Positions 16,541 through 25,010 of a DNA stretch of 41,425 nucleotides are shown piece by piece. A program made the translations under genes and the position numbers. The DNA is from an uncultured Clostridium sp. (GTDB taxonomy: Bacteria; Bacillota; Clostridia; Clostridiales; Clostridiaceae). A model generated the notes under the pieces. That model saw nothing but the letters and a program-made list of their open reading frames with translations, did no database searches and was not told the DNA's origin. Where the stretch lies: positions 1 through 41,425 of the forward strand of contig NZ_CAKVJA010000022.1 of assembly GCF_934754925.1 (NCBI RefSeq). The letters run 5' to 3'. Every line of letters begins with the position of its first letter. The stretch's first letter is position 1.

Positions 16541-18094
16541 ATGAAAATGAAGTTCAAAAGGGCCATAACTTTATGGGCTGTAATAATTACATTTATTCCA
16601 TTAGTTTTATCTTATATTATTTTTATAAATTCAAAGATAGCTGATACAGATGAAAATATTAAAAATACTTTAAGAGAAGTAGGAAATGTTGTAAGCCAAA
16701 ATAAATTAGTTGAGGAGAAACTTTATAATAGGGATAATGATAAAAGTATTCAAGAATATACAAAAATATTTATAGAGAATTTCAGTGATATTGATATTAT
16801 TGTTGTTGGAGATATGACTGGAGAAAAATACTCTCATCTAGATGAATTACAGATAGGTAAAATATATGTAAATGAGGATAATAGGGATGTTATAGATAAG
16901 GGAATAAGTTATTACTCTATAATGGAAGGTTCTATGGGAACTACATTAAGATGGTTTGAACCTATATTTTATAATAATAAGCAAGTTGGATTTGTTATGG
17001 TAGGTAAATATGAAGACGAGATTATTAGAATTACATCTCAAACTAAATTTACCTATAGTTTGTTGTTTATTTTTTCTATTTTACTATCAATAATAGGAGC
17101 TACAATATTAGCAAATAAAACTAAAAAATCAATATTAAATATGGAGCCAGTAGAAATTGCTGCTTTATATAGAGAGAAAAATATAATTCTAGATAGTGTA
17201 AATGATGGAATTATATCTTTAAATAAAAATAAGGAAATTGTAGAGATAAATAAGAGTTGTTATAAGTTATTTGATGATTTTAAAGTAGATGATATTTTAG
17301 AAAAGATTAATTTTTATATAGATAATAGAGAAGAAATTGAAATGAAGGAATTTGTTATAAAGGGTAAAAAAATATTTATCACAATTAAAAATATTAGTTT
17401 AGGTGATAATTGCCTTAGAACAATAATTACCTTAGTTGATAAAAATCCTATTAATAAGATAGCAAAAGAAATAACTGGAGTAGATGAAATAATTAAAAAC
17501 TTAAGGGCAAGTGTTCATGAGTTTAAGAATAGCCTTTATGTAATTTTAGGACTACTTGAAATAAAGGCTTATGATGATGCTAAAAAATATATTTTAAAAA
17601 TACAAAAGATTCAAGAGAATACTATAAGTAAATTTGCTAGTATTGAAGATAAATATGTGAGGGGATTATTAATTAGTAGAGAATCTGTTGCTAAAGAAAG
17701 AAAAATAGATTTTGTATTAACAGAGGAATCTTTTTTAGAAGAGAATCATGGAATTATAGATTCAAATGATATAGTAACCATACTTGGAAATCTTATTGAA
17801 AATGCATTTGAAGCATGTTCTTTATGTGGAGATATTAAAAAGATAGTAGAAGTATCATTATATGAAGATGAATCTGCTATAGAAATTCAAGTGCGTGATA
17901 ATGGAAAAAATATTGATAAAAAAATAAGAGATACATTATTTATTGAAGGTATATCATCAAAGGGAGAAGGAAGAGGAACAGGTCTATATTTAGTTAAGAA
18001 TAGAGTTGAAATTTATAATGGAAGTATAGATATTGAAGAATTTGGTGATGAAAAAATATTTGTTATAACTATTTTAAAGGGGGTAGAAAAATAA
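16541..18094 (+). CDS. CitA/DcuS-type sensor histidine kinase
   Basis: Membrane sensor of 517 aa. Helix 1 spans ~9-31, an extracytoplasmic Cache domain ~32-168, helix 2 ~171-191, a PAS domain ~207-300, then a phosphoacceptor helix with His326 in ASVHEFKNSLY and an HATPase domain (NLIENAFEAC, VRDNGK, GRGTGLYLVKNRV). The sensor domain keeps the family's ligand-site pattern (GDMTGEKYSH, then SMGTTLRWFEPI), which in CitA, DcuS and MalK binds citrate or C4-dicarboxylates. The gene ends with TAATG, so its stop overlaps the regulator's start by one base. It most likely senses the acid handled by the carrier and dehydrogenase upstream. Confidence 0.92.
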   Translation: MKMKFKRAITLWAVIITFIPLVLSYIIFINSKIADTDENIKNTLREVGNVVSQNKLVEEKLYNRDNDKSIQEYTKIFIENFSDIDIIVVGDMTGEKYSHLDELQIGKIYVNEDNRDVIDKGISYYSIMEGSMGTTLRWFEPIFYNNKQVGFVMVGKYEDEIIRITSQTKFTYSLLFIFSILLSIIGATILANKTKKSILNMEPVEIAALYREKNIILDSVNDGIISLNKNKEIVEINKSCYKLFDDFKVDDILEKINFYIDNREEIEMKEFVIKGKKIFITIKNISLGDNCLRTIITLVDKNPINKIAKEITGVDEIIKNLRASVHEFKNSLYVILGLLEIKAYDDAKKYILKIQKIQENTISKFASIEDKYVRGLLISRESVAKERKIDFVLTEESFLEENHGIIDSNDIVTILGNLIENAFEACSLCGDIKKIVEVSLYEDESAIEIQVRDNGKNIDKKIRDTLFIEGISSKGEGRGTGLYLVKNRVEIYNGSIDIEEFGDEKIFVITILKGVEK

Positions 18095-18765
18095 TGAACG
18101 TATTAATAGTAGAAGATGATCCAATGGTGGCTTTAATTAATAAGAGATATTTAGAGAAAATTACAGGAGTAAAAACTTTTGGGCCTGTAATGTATGAGAA
18201 GGAAATAATTTCGAGTTTAAAAAAGAATAATATAGATTTAATATTAATGGATGTATTTTTACCCGAAAAAAGTGGAATAGATATATTAAAATCACTTAGA
18301 GAAAAAAATATTTTTATTGATGCAATTATGATAACTGCAGCAAATAGTACTGATGAAATTAAAAAAGCATTTGCATATGGAGTAGTAGATTATTTAGTAA
18401 AACCTTTTGAATTTGAAAGATTTAAAGAAGCTATTAATAAATATAGGGTAAAAAATAAGTTGCTACTTAATGATGAAGTGTTAACTCAAAAAGATATAGA
18501 TACTTTACTTATGAATAGTTCGTTAGAAAGTCAAGTTAAGCTTCCAAAGGGTTTAAATGAGAAAACATTAGATAGGGTAATTAAATTTTTAAATGAGAAC
18601 TCTAATGAGGTTTGGACATTAAGAGAAATTGCATATGAAATAAAAATCAGTAATGTAACTATTAAAAAATATATGGATTATTTAGAGAGTATAGGGAAAG
18701 TTAATTCAGAAATGACTTTTGGAAATGTTGGAAGACCTGAATATAAGTACTTCGTAAAAAAATAA
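18094..18765 (+). CDS. CitB/DcuR-type response regulator
   Basis: Cytoplasmic partner of the upstream kinase (223 aa). The receiver domain has the acidic pair VEDDP (Asp8, Asp9), the phosphoacceptor Asp53 (LMDVFLP), Thr82 and Lys102 (VKPFEF). The C-terminal DNA-binding domain reads TLREIAYEIKISNVTIKKYMDYLES and ends in GRPEYKY, as is usual in the CitB/DpiA/MaeR group. The overlapping start couples its translation to the kinase. The TTAAATAA cluster at 14137-14173 is its most likely target in this window, though that is inferred. Confidence 0.92.
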   Translation: MNVLIVEDDPMVALINKRYLEKITGVKTFGPVMYEKEIISSLKKNNIDLILMDVFLPEKSGIDILKSLREKNIFIDAIMITAANSTDEIKKAFAYGVVDYLVKPFEFERFKEAINKYRVKNKLLLNDEVLTQKDIDTLLMNSSLESQVKLPKGLNEKTLDRVIKFLNENSNEVWTLREIAYEIKISNVTIKKYMDYLESIGKVNSEMTFGNVGRPEYKYFVKK

Positions 18766-18796
18766 TATTGAAAATATGGGTAATAAAGGTTAAATA

Positions 18797-18805
18797 TGGT
18801 ATAAT
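18797..18805 (+). promoter_or_regulatory. Extended -10 promoter of the small membrane protein gene
   Basis: TG, one base, then TATAAT (18800-18805), 30 bases ahead of the ATG at 18835. Confidence 0.5.
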
Positions 18806-18834
18806 ATAAGTATATTTTGTGAGGGGGCTACATT

Positions 18835-19008
18835 ATGAAGTATGAAAAATATAAATATTTAGGATTTCTAGGATTATTATCATTAATAGGACTTAAAGGG
18901 TTTGTAACACATAATTATTTATGGTTTATTTTATTTATAAATTACTTATGGTTTACTTTCTTTTATGACAATAGTATCGTATATAAATTACAATTTAAAA
19001 ATAAGTAA
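18835..19008 (+). CDS. 57-aa DUF3796-like small membrane protein
   Basis: A short gene with GAGGGGG seven bases ahead of its ATG and an extended -10 promoter further up. The product begins MKYEKYKYLGFLGLLSLIGL and continues with an aromatic-rich second hydrophobic segment (residues ~28-44), ending in a basic tail. The YLGFLG...LIGLKG opening resembles small DUF3796 proteins that Firmicutes often encode next to DNA-binding regulators, but no such regulator is adjacent here. Two membrane helices with both ends inside is the likely topology. Function unknown. Confidence 0.6.
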   Translation: MKYEKYKYLGFLGLLSLIGLKGFVTHNYLWFILFINYLWFTFFYDNSIVYKLQFKNK

Positions 19009-19036
19009 AATTTTTATTGATATGTAGGTGAAATAA

Positions 19037-19333
19037 GTGGAGGAATATATTTGTGAATTATGTAAACGTCAAGGGATTATTAAAATTACTGAGCATCATT
19101 TAGTACCTAAGGAGGTTGGAGGAGCAAAATTACCTGTGGCACTATTATGTCAAGATTGTCATAAGCAAATTCATGCTTTATATACTAATAAGGAGCTTGC
19201 AATGAGGTTAAACACATTACAAGCTTTAGAGAGAGATGAAAGAATTGCAAGATATTTAAGATATATTAGGAAACAACCTCCAACTAAGCATATAACTATA
19301 AAGAAATCACGAGCTTTAAGGAAAAAAGGCTAA
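19037..19333 (+). CDS. Small HNH-type zinc-binding protein
   Basis: A 98-aa protein of the compact HNH group. Metal ligands appear as Cys6-x2-Cys9 and Cys38-x2-Cys41, with His20-His21 (TEHHLVPKEVGG) as the first catalytic His region and His42/His46 (CHKQIHALY) closing the fold. The C-terminal third is strongly basic (KKSRALRKKG), which fits nucleic-acid contact. The start is GTG at 19037, with AGGTG six bases upstream. Similar short HNH proteins occur in many Firmicute chromosomes away from phages, with no established role; nuclease activity is predicted, not shown. Confidence 0.78.
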   Translation: MEEYICELCKRQGIIKITEHHLVPKEVGGAKLPVALLCQDCHKQIHALYTNKELAMRLNTLQALERDERIARYLRYIRKQPPTKHITIKKSRALRKKG

Positions 19334-19343
19334 AGTAAAGATT

Positions 19344-19364
19344 AAATGTGATAAAATCACATTT
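19344..19364 (+). promoter_or_regulatory. Perfect inverted repeat AAATGTGAT/ATCACATTT
   Basis: Nine-base arms (19344-19352 and 19356-19364) around AAA, right after the HNH gene. It lacks a T tail, so terminator action is doubtful. The TGTGA...TCACA core resembles CRP/FNR-family sites, but the spacer is five bases instead of six. Confidence 0.35.
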
Positions 19365-19414
19365 GGTTAATTTTAAGGGAAACAATGAATAGTTAAACGA
19401 ATATAATTTTATTA

Positions 19415-19449
19415 AAGGCAGAAAAATAATTCTTAAGAATTGTCTTTTT
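19415..19449 (+). terminator. Hairpin ahead of the thioredoxin gene
   Basis: AAGGCA (19415-19420) can pair with TGTCTT (19441-19446), and the palindrome AATTCTTAAGAATT sits inside with a bulge on the left arm; five T follow. It would end transcription from the HNH gene just before the thioredoxin ribosome site. Confidence 0.4.
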
Positions 19450-19472
19450 ATAAATTATAGGAGAGAACTACT

Positions 19473-19778
19473 ATGAAAGTTATTAAAGAATCAGAATTCA
19501 TTAATGAAATAAATGAAGGATTAGTACTGGTAGATTTCTATGCAGATTGGTGCGGACCATGTAAAATGCTTTCACCAATATTAGAAGAGATAAATGATGA
19601 AGATGAAAATGTAAAAATTATTAAAGTTAATATTGATGATTCAAGATTTTTAGCAAAATATTATCAAATACAATCAATACCTACATTAATATTATTAAGG
19701 AATGGCCAATTTTTGAACAAAATGATTGGATTTAGACCTAAGAAAATCATAAAAGAGTTAATAGAAAAGGGAAAATAA
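19473..19778 (+). CDS. trxA: Thioredoxin
   Basis: Small cytoplasmic dithiol-disulfide oxidoreductase of 101 aa. The active site WCGPCK (Trp26 to Lys31) is canonical, the buried Asp is present (VDFYADW), and the cis-proline is in SIPTLILL. GGAGAG lies about nine bases before ATG. No thioredoxin reductase is encoded nearby, so this is probably one of several thioredoxins in the genome. Confidence 0.93.
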   Translation: MKVIKESEFINEINEGLVLVDFYADWCGPCKMLSPILEEINDEDENVKIIKVNIDDSRFLAKYYQIQSIPTLILLRNGQFLNKMIGFRPKKIIKELIEKGK

Positions 19779-19785
19779 ATAAATG

Positions 19786-19832
19786 AAAAAATAAAGTGCA
19801 TCATAATTATATTTTGATACACTTTATTTTTT
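19786..19832. terminator. Bidirectional terminator between trxA and the minus-strand TPM gene
   Basis: An A-run arm containing AATAAAGTG and ATCA (to 19804) pairs with TGAT and CACTTTATT (19815-19832). Tails are T-rich in both directions. Confidence 0.75.
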
Positions 19833-19834
19833 AT

Positions 19835-20644
19835 TTACCAACTTCCTGATGAGCCACCACCATTAGATGAACCACCACCGAATCCTCCAAATCCGCCACC
19901 GGAGCCAGAACTACCTCCAAATCCGCCACCACCACCTCTTCTGCCATTAAAGAAGTTATTCCAAAACAGTAAATTTAATAGTGTTGACATAATACGGCCT
20001 CTATTAAAAAAAAGATCTAAAAAGACTAAGACTAAAAATCCAATTCCGAAAAAACCTAAATCTTTATTCTTAGAGGAGTTTGATTGTGTTTGAGAAGGTA
20101 ATTCAATATCTAATGATTTATCTAATGTAACTCCATATTCTTCAGCAATATAATCACAAAGTTTACTATAGCTATTTAAAAGGCCTTCTCCATAATTTCC
20201 TTGGGAGAAACTTGGCTTAGCTAAAGACTCCATAACTCTATTACTTAAGGCATCAGGAATAGTACCTTCAAGTCCACGTCCTACTTCAACTCTGTAGCGC
20301 CTATCATTAATTGCTAATAATATAAGAAGTCCATTATCCTTATCACTTTCACCTATTCCCCAAGCTCTAAAAAGCTTATTGCTATAATCTTCAATGGGAA
20401 TATTATTGGTAGAATCAATTACCACAATTATAGATTGAGCACCTGTTTTATCTTCTAATTCTTTACCTATTGAAACTATTTTTTCCTTATAGTTATTATT
20501 AATGGTATTAGTATAATCATTAATATATTTTAGATTAGTAGGATTAGGATAATTACTGCTAGCATTAGTTATGTAATATACACTGCATAATAGTAATAAT
20601 AAAAATAAAGTAACAACTTTAAGATTACTTTTAAAATTTTTCAT
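19835..20644 (-). CDS. TPM-domain membrane protein (YgcG family)
   Basis: A 269-aa protein with an N-terminal signal or membrane helix (residues ~10-28), a TPM domain (~35-165) and a second helix at ~197-213. It ends in a Gly/Ser/Phe-rich tail finishing GGSSGSW, the classic YgcG layout. The TPM domain includes DYTNTINNNY, QSIIVVID and YRVEVGRGLEG, as usual. The start codon follows the lemA stop by five bases (TAAAGATTATG), so translation is probably coupled. The TPM domain is thought to lie outside the membrane. LemA/YgcG pairs are linked to envelope quality control in other bacteria, but the exact role is not settled. Confidence 0.85.
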   Translation of the reverse strand: MKNFKSNLKVVTLFLLLLLCSVYYITNASSNYPNPTNLKYINDYTNTINNNYKEKIVSIGKELEDKTGAQSIIVVIDSTNNIPIEDYSNKLFRAWGIGESDKDNGLLILLAINDRRYRVEVGRGLEGTIPDALSNRVMESLAKPSFSQGNYGEGLLNSYSKLCDYIAEEYGVTLDKSLDIELPSQTQSNSSKNKDLGFFGIGFLVLVFLDLFFNRGRIMSTLLNLLFWNNFFNGRRGGGGGFGGSSGSGGGFGGFGGGSSNGGGSSGSW

Positions 20645-20649
20645 AATCT

Positions 20650-21219
20650 TTAACTTGAGAAGTTAACTTCAGGTACTTGTTGTGAACCTTCAGTAGCTTT
20701 ATACAAAGGTCTCTCATCAAAACCAAATAATGATGCAACTATTTTTGTAGGAAAGCTTTTAAGTTTTGTATTATAGGTGGTAACAGCAGTGTTATAATCT
20801 TGCCTTGCTATAGCTATTCTATTTTCAGTACCTTCTAGCTGTATAGAAAGGTCTTGAAAGTTTTGATTTGATTTTAAGTTAGGATAATTTTCAACAACTA
20901 ATAATAATCTTGAAAGAGCACCACTTAACTCGCTATCTGCATTAGCTTGTTCAGTAATATTATTAGCACCAGCCAATTTACTTCTTGCATCGGCAATTTC
21001 TGTGAATATATCTTTTTCTTGAGATGCATATCCTTTTACTGTGTTAACTAAATTTGGAATTAAGTCAGAGCGCCTCTGAAGTTGTGTATCAATATTTGAT
21101 TCAGCAATATTAACATTTTGCTCTAATTTAACTAAATTGTTATAACTTGATATCATAGGAATCGCAATTATTATTAGTATAACAATAACTGCAATTAAAG
21201 ATTTAACCCATGTTTTCAT
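20650..21219 (-). CDS. lemA: LemA family protein
   Basis: Small membrane-anchored coiled-helix protein (189 aa). It has a short N-terminus with a membrane helix (~7-24) followed by the family's helical bundle, with YNNLVKLEQNV, QLQRRSDLIPNLVNTVKGY and ENYPNLKSNQNF as signatures and NTKLKSFPTKIVASLFGF near the end. All are textbook LemA positions. AAGGAG precedes ATG. It heads a two-gene operon with the TPM protein. LemA is conserved across bacteria; its biochemical function is unresolved. Confidence 0.93.
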   Translation of the reverse strand: MKTWVKSLIAVIVILIIIAIPMISSYNNLVKLEQNVNIAESNIDTQLQRRSDLIPNLVNTVKGYASQEKDIFTEIADARSKLAGANNITEQANADSELSGALSRLLLVVENYPNLKSNQNFQDLSIQLEGTENRIAIARQDYNTAVTTYNTKLKSFPTKIVASLFGFDERPLYKATEGSQQVPEVNFSS

Positions 21220-21392
21220 AGTTTCATCTCCTTTCTATTATTTAGTATGTGTATAAATTTAAAGTAATATAGGTTATATATATTAGTTTGAATTTTTTAA
21301 TTATAGAAAAATATTTTAAAAGCTATATTTATCAATGATTATAATTTATAGTTAATATATAGTTAGTGACAATTAGGAGTAAGGCGAAGAAA

Positions 21393-23930
21393 ATGGAAAA
21401 TAGTAGAGATATATTAAATAAATTAAAAGAGTTAACATATGAGAAAAATATATATTTAATAAAAGATACACTTAATTCTATCCATAAGCTTATAAAAGGA
21501 AAAATATTTGAAGAGTACTTAGGATTCTTATTTGAGGGAAATGGATATATAGCAACTATAAATGGTGGTTCCCATGATGGTGGGGCAGATATAATACTAT
21601 CTAGACCAGATAATCCTAACAAGACAGTTTGGATAATACAAGCTAAAAATACAATAAGACCTTTAGGTAATCCTGATATTATTGAAGAATTGCTAAAATT
21701 TGAGGAGGAAAGTAGTAAAAAGTATAGCTGTAAATACTTTATGATAGTTTCTTTAAATGGATATGTAGAAAATGCAAATATGTTTAATAAAACAAGTATG
21801 TCTTTAGAAGATTTTGAGTTTGTAGAGGAACTTATAAATAACTATAGAGAAAAAAATAATGTTGGAATATTGCTACCTGATTTAAAACCACATAATAGAT
21901 ACACATATAAAGAAGTTAAAGCTATTTTAGAAAATAATAATAGAGTAGCAGTTCCTAATGCAACAGGAACAGGAAAAAGTTTTATTATACTTCAACTTTT
22001 ATTTGATTATAGATATAAGAAATCTATGGTTTTAGCACCTACTAATGAAATATTAGATAGATTAAAAATAATAGCACCTTGGAGTATTACTAAGTGTAAA
22101 TTTTATACTTATAGTAAATTTTTCTCTTTGTATTCAAAGGGAAAGTTAGACAATATAGATGTTGATTTAGTTATTTTAGATGAAATGCATAGAGCTGGAG
22201 CCTTGAGTTGGGGAAAAGCTGTTAAATATGTATTACATGAAAATAATACTGCTAAAGTTGTAGGACTTTCAGCAACTCCAATTAGATTTTTAGATAATAA
22301 TAGAGATATGATTAATGAACTGCTTTATGGAAATTCAACTACTCCAATAAGTCTTTCTGAAGCAATAGTTAGAAAAATTTTACCTATGCCTATTTATGTT
22401 TCTGCAATGTATGATTTAGACAAAGAAATTGATAAAAAGCTTAAGTTAATGAAGAAATTAAATATATCATTAGAAGATAAGAAAAGGTATATAGAAGAAC
22501 TTAATATATATAAGAGCAAATGGGAGAAAGAAAGTAGGGTAGAATCTATAATAAAAAAGCATTTGCCTGATAATAAAAAATTAAAGTTTATAGTTTTTTG
22601 CGAAAATAATAAACATTTAAGAGAAATGAAAGATGAAGTTGTTAAGTGGTTTAAAAGTGCATTAAATGAGAATTTTAAAGTAAGCTCTTTTGTTATAACC
22701 TCAACTAATACAAAAAGTAAGGAAAATTTAGCAGCTTTTGAAAGTGAAAATAATGAAAATGAAGTAAAGTTACTTTTTGCTATAAGCAAACTTAATGAGG
22801 GTATACACATTAGTAATATAACTGGAATAGTCATGCTTAGAAATACTAAATCACCAAGTGTATATTATCAACAGCTAGGGCGTTGTCTTACAGCTGATGC
22901 AATAGATGAAAAACCAATTGTGTTTGATTTTGTAGACAATATAGATAATTTAGAACTTATTAATTTTAGAAAAAAATTAGAAGAAGCAAAGGTAATAAAT
23001 AATCTTTATAGAAGACAAATAGGATTATATGATGAAGAGATTCGTCTTTCACTTTATGAAGAACATGAAGATGTAATTTCAGAGCTAAAAAATATAGAAA
23101 GAAAAATTACTTATAATTGGGATGAATCTTTTGAAAGTTTATTGAAGTTTAAAGAGGTTAATGGACATTTAAATGTACCTAAAGATGATGAGTATTCAAG
23201 GTTATATAGTTGGGTTAGCCTTCAAAGAACTCTTTATAATAAAAATATATTAAATGAAGAGTTTATCAATAAGCTTGATTCTATAGGATTTATTTGGAAC
23301 ATTAATATGTATAAGTATAAAGAAAATTATAGAAAATATGAAAAGCTAATTATTGACTCTCATGAAAAAGAAATAAATTATTACAAAATTTTAAATGAAA
23401 AATACTATATTCCTATATATAAACAAGAATCATTAATATCAGAGTATGAAGATGGATGTATTTTACCGGAAAAAGAATTTATTATGAGATGGTGGGACAA
23501 GCAAATAAAAGATTTTCAGAACAATAATTTAGATGAGGAAAGAAAAGCAATAATAATTAATGAATTTAGAGAAATATCTAGATTTCAGGAAAATAAATGG
23601 ATTGTTAGTGTATATAAAATAATTAAATTTTACAATAAATTAAAGGAAATTTATGAAATAGATTGTTATTTAAATAAGATTGCTCCAGATAAGAAAAGAT
23701 TTATAAGCTTTGTAGCATCAAAATATCATAGTAAAAAAATAATAGAAAACACTATAGAGAAGAATTTACCTGATTCTAGGAAGGGTAGAGAATTTAGACT
23801 TAATAATGAAGAAGGTAGAGCTAGAGAACTTATACGATCATTATTATTAGAAAATAAATTTAGTTTTGATGTAAAAGAATATATAGATGATATAAATTAT
23901 ATTTATTTTGAAGATATGATTAATATTTAA
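21393..23930 (+). CDS. PD-(D/E)xK nuclease/superfamily 2 helicase with helicase-associated domain
   Basis: An 845-aa stand-alone protein. Residues ~30-130 form an Mrr-like nuclease fold: Glu in KIFEEYLGFLF, Asp66 in DGGADIIL and QAK (83-85). The helicase core follows: Walker A ATGTGKS (190-196), DEMH box (VILDEMHRAG), SAT motif (GLSATP), and motifs V/VI in KLNEGIHI and QQLGRCL. After it comes a helicase-associated (HA) unit (ITYNWDESFESLLKFKEVNG, HLNVP). The ATG at 21393 is preceded by AAGG and AGGAG; an open frame from a GTG at 21366 has no site. This plan fits DNA restriction or phage defence, with translocation by the helicase and cutting by the nuclease domain. No methylase or specificity gene is adjacent, so how self-DNA would be spared is unclear. 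Function is inferred from domains. Confidence 0.85.
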   Translation: MENSRDILNKLKELTYEKNIYLIKDTLNSIHKLIKGKIFEEYLGFLFEGNGYIATINGGSHDGGADIILSRPDNPNKTVWIIQAKNTIRPLGNPDIIEELLKFEEESSKKYSCKYFMIVSLNGYVENANMFNKTSMSLEDFEFVEELINNYREKNNVGILLPDLKPHNRYTYKEVKAILENNNRVAVPNATGTGKSFIILQLLFDYRYKKSMVLAPTNEILDRLKIIAPWSITKCKFYTYSKFFSLYSKGKLDNIDVDLVILDEMHRAGALSWGKAVKYVLHENNTAKVVGLSATPIRFLDNNRDMINELLYGNSTTPISLSEAIVRKILPMPIYVSAMYDLDKEIDKKLKLMKKLNISLEDKKRYIEELNIYKSKWEKESRVESIIKKHLPDNKKLKFIVFCENNKHLREMKDEVVKWFKSALNENFKVSSFVITSTNTKSKENLAAFESENNENEVKLLFAISKLNEGIHISNITGIVMLRNTKSPSVYYQQLGRCLTADAIDEKPIVFDFVDNIDNLELINFRKKLEEAKVINNLYRRQIGLYDEEIRLSLYEEHEDVISELKNIERKITYNWDESFESLLKFKEVNGHLNVPKDDEYSRLYSWVSLQRTLYNKNILNEEFINKLDSIGFIWNINMYKYKENYRKYEKLIIDSHEKEINYYKILNEKYYIPIYKQESLISEYEDGCILPEKEFIMRWWDKQIKDFQNNNLDEERKAIIINEFREISRFQENKWIVSVYKIIKFYNKLKEIYEIDCYLNKIAPDKKRFISFVASKYHSKKIIENTIEKNLPDSRKGREFRLNNEEGRARELIRSLLLENKFSFDVKEYIDDINYIYFEDMINI

Positions 23931-24060
23931 AAGATAATTTCATTATTAAGGGAAATTCATAAATCTATTTATATAATGAGTATCTACCATTAACTAAATT
24001 AAAGTTTGCAATATCCATTGTGAAAAAAATGTTGCAGATAGAAAGGAAAAAAAGCATTAA

Positions 24061-24086
24061 ATAATACTTTAATTAATAAGTATTAT
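24061..24086. promoter_or_regulatory. Inverted repeat upstream of the aldo/keto reductase gene
   Basis: ATAATACTT (24061-24069) and AAGTATTAT (24078-24086) form perfect nine-base arms around eight bases. No T tail follows. It could be a regulator site or a weak hairpin; the A/T richness limits confidence. Confidence 0.35.
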
Positions 24087-24146
24087 AGTAGTGATAGATT
24101 ATTAGAGAATAATATCTTAAATATGAGGTAAATGGAGATAGGGGTT

Positions 24147-24977
24147 ATGGATAGCTATAAAGTTTTATTAAATGGTATTAGTATACCAAGTATTGGATTT
24201 GGAACTTATAAATTAGAAGATGAAAGTGAAACTATAGATGCTATTAAATATGCATTAAAGTTAGGATATAGATTTATAGATACATCATCCGTATATGGTA
24301 ATGAGGAGTGGATAGGAAAAGGAATTAAAGAGAGTGGAGTTAAAAGAGAAGATATATTTTTGTCTACAAAGGTTTGGAATGATAGTCATGGATATGATAA
24401 AGCTATACGGTCATTTGAAGAATCTATGAGAAATTTAGATATTGATTACTTAGATTTATTATTAGTAAATTGGCCAACAAAACTTAATAGCGAAACTTGG
24501 AGAGCCTTTGAAAATCTTTATGAATTGGGTAAGGTTAGGGCTATTGGAGTATGTAATTTTAAAATAGGACATTTAGAAGAGTTAAGAAAAGCTGCTAAAA
24601 TAATGCCTATGGTTAATCAAATTGAAGTACATCCATGCTTTTCTCAAAAAGAATTAGTTAATTACTGTAATAATTATAAGATACAAGTTATAGGATGGAG
24701 TCCAATTATGAAAGGACAATTATTAGAAGTTCCTTTAATGATGGACTTGGCTGAAAAATATAACAAAAGTATTGCCCAAATAGCCTTAAGATGGCATATA
24801 CAAAAAGGTATTATTCCTATTCCAAAGTCATCACACTATGGAAGAATGAGTGATAATATTGATATATTTAATTTTGAGTTGTCCAAAGAAGATATTATAA
24901 AAATTGATAAGTTAGATAGAAATGAGACTGTATCATCTATTCCTAAAGACACAACATACAATAATTTTAGATGGTAA
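24147..24977 (+). CDS. Aldo/keto reductase with Asn in place of the catalytic His
   Basis: NAD(P)H-dependent carbonyl reductase fold (276 aa from the chosen start). Family marks are SIGFGTYKL, RFIDTSSVYGNE (Asp45, Tyr50), LSTKVWN (Lys75), IGVCNF, NQIEVHPCFSQ and the cofactor-binding PIPKSSHYGRM. The usual His in LIHWP is replaced: the protein reads LLVNWPTK, with Asn108. The D-Y-K-N set matches potassium-channel beta subunits (AKR6), not typical AKR5 reductases. ATG 24147 follows GGGG by two bases and GGAG by nine; an ATG at 24132 is also in frame, with GAGG close upstream. Substrate unknown. Confidence 0.88.
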   Translation: MDSYKVLLNGISIPSIGFGTYKLEDESETIDAIKYALKLGYRFIDTSSVYGNEEWIGKGIKESGVKREDIFLSTKVWNDSHGYDKAIRSFEESMRNLDIDYLDLLLVNWPTKLNSETWRAFENLYELGKVRAIGVCNFKIGHLEELRKAAKIMPMVNQIEVHPCFSQKELVNYCNNYKIQVIGWSPIMKGQLLEVPLMMDLAEKYNKSIAQIALRWHIQKGIIPIPKSSHYGRMSDNIDIFNFELSKEDIIKIDKLDRNETVSSIPKDTTYNNFRW

Positions 24978-25010
24978 ATATAAGAGTTTTGAGTAGAAGG
25001 TGAGTATTAA

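Noticed and set aside
19344..19364. CRP/FNR binding site
   Set aside because: The palindrome is perfect but the TGTGA-TCACA spacing is five, not six, and no promoter with the right geometry is next to it. It is kept only as an inverted repeat.
22394..22834. 146-codon minus-strand frame inside the nuclease-helicase gene
   Set aside because: Ser/Leu/Phe-rich product typical of reverse reading of A-rich coding sequence; no ribosome site.
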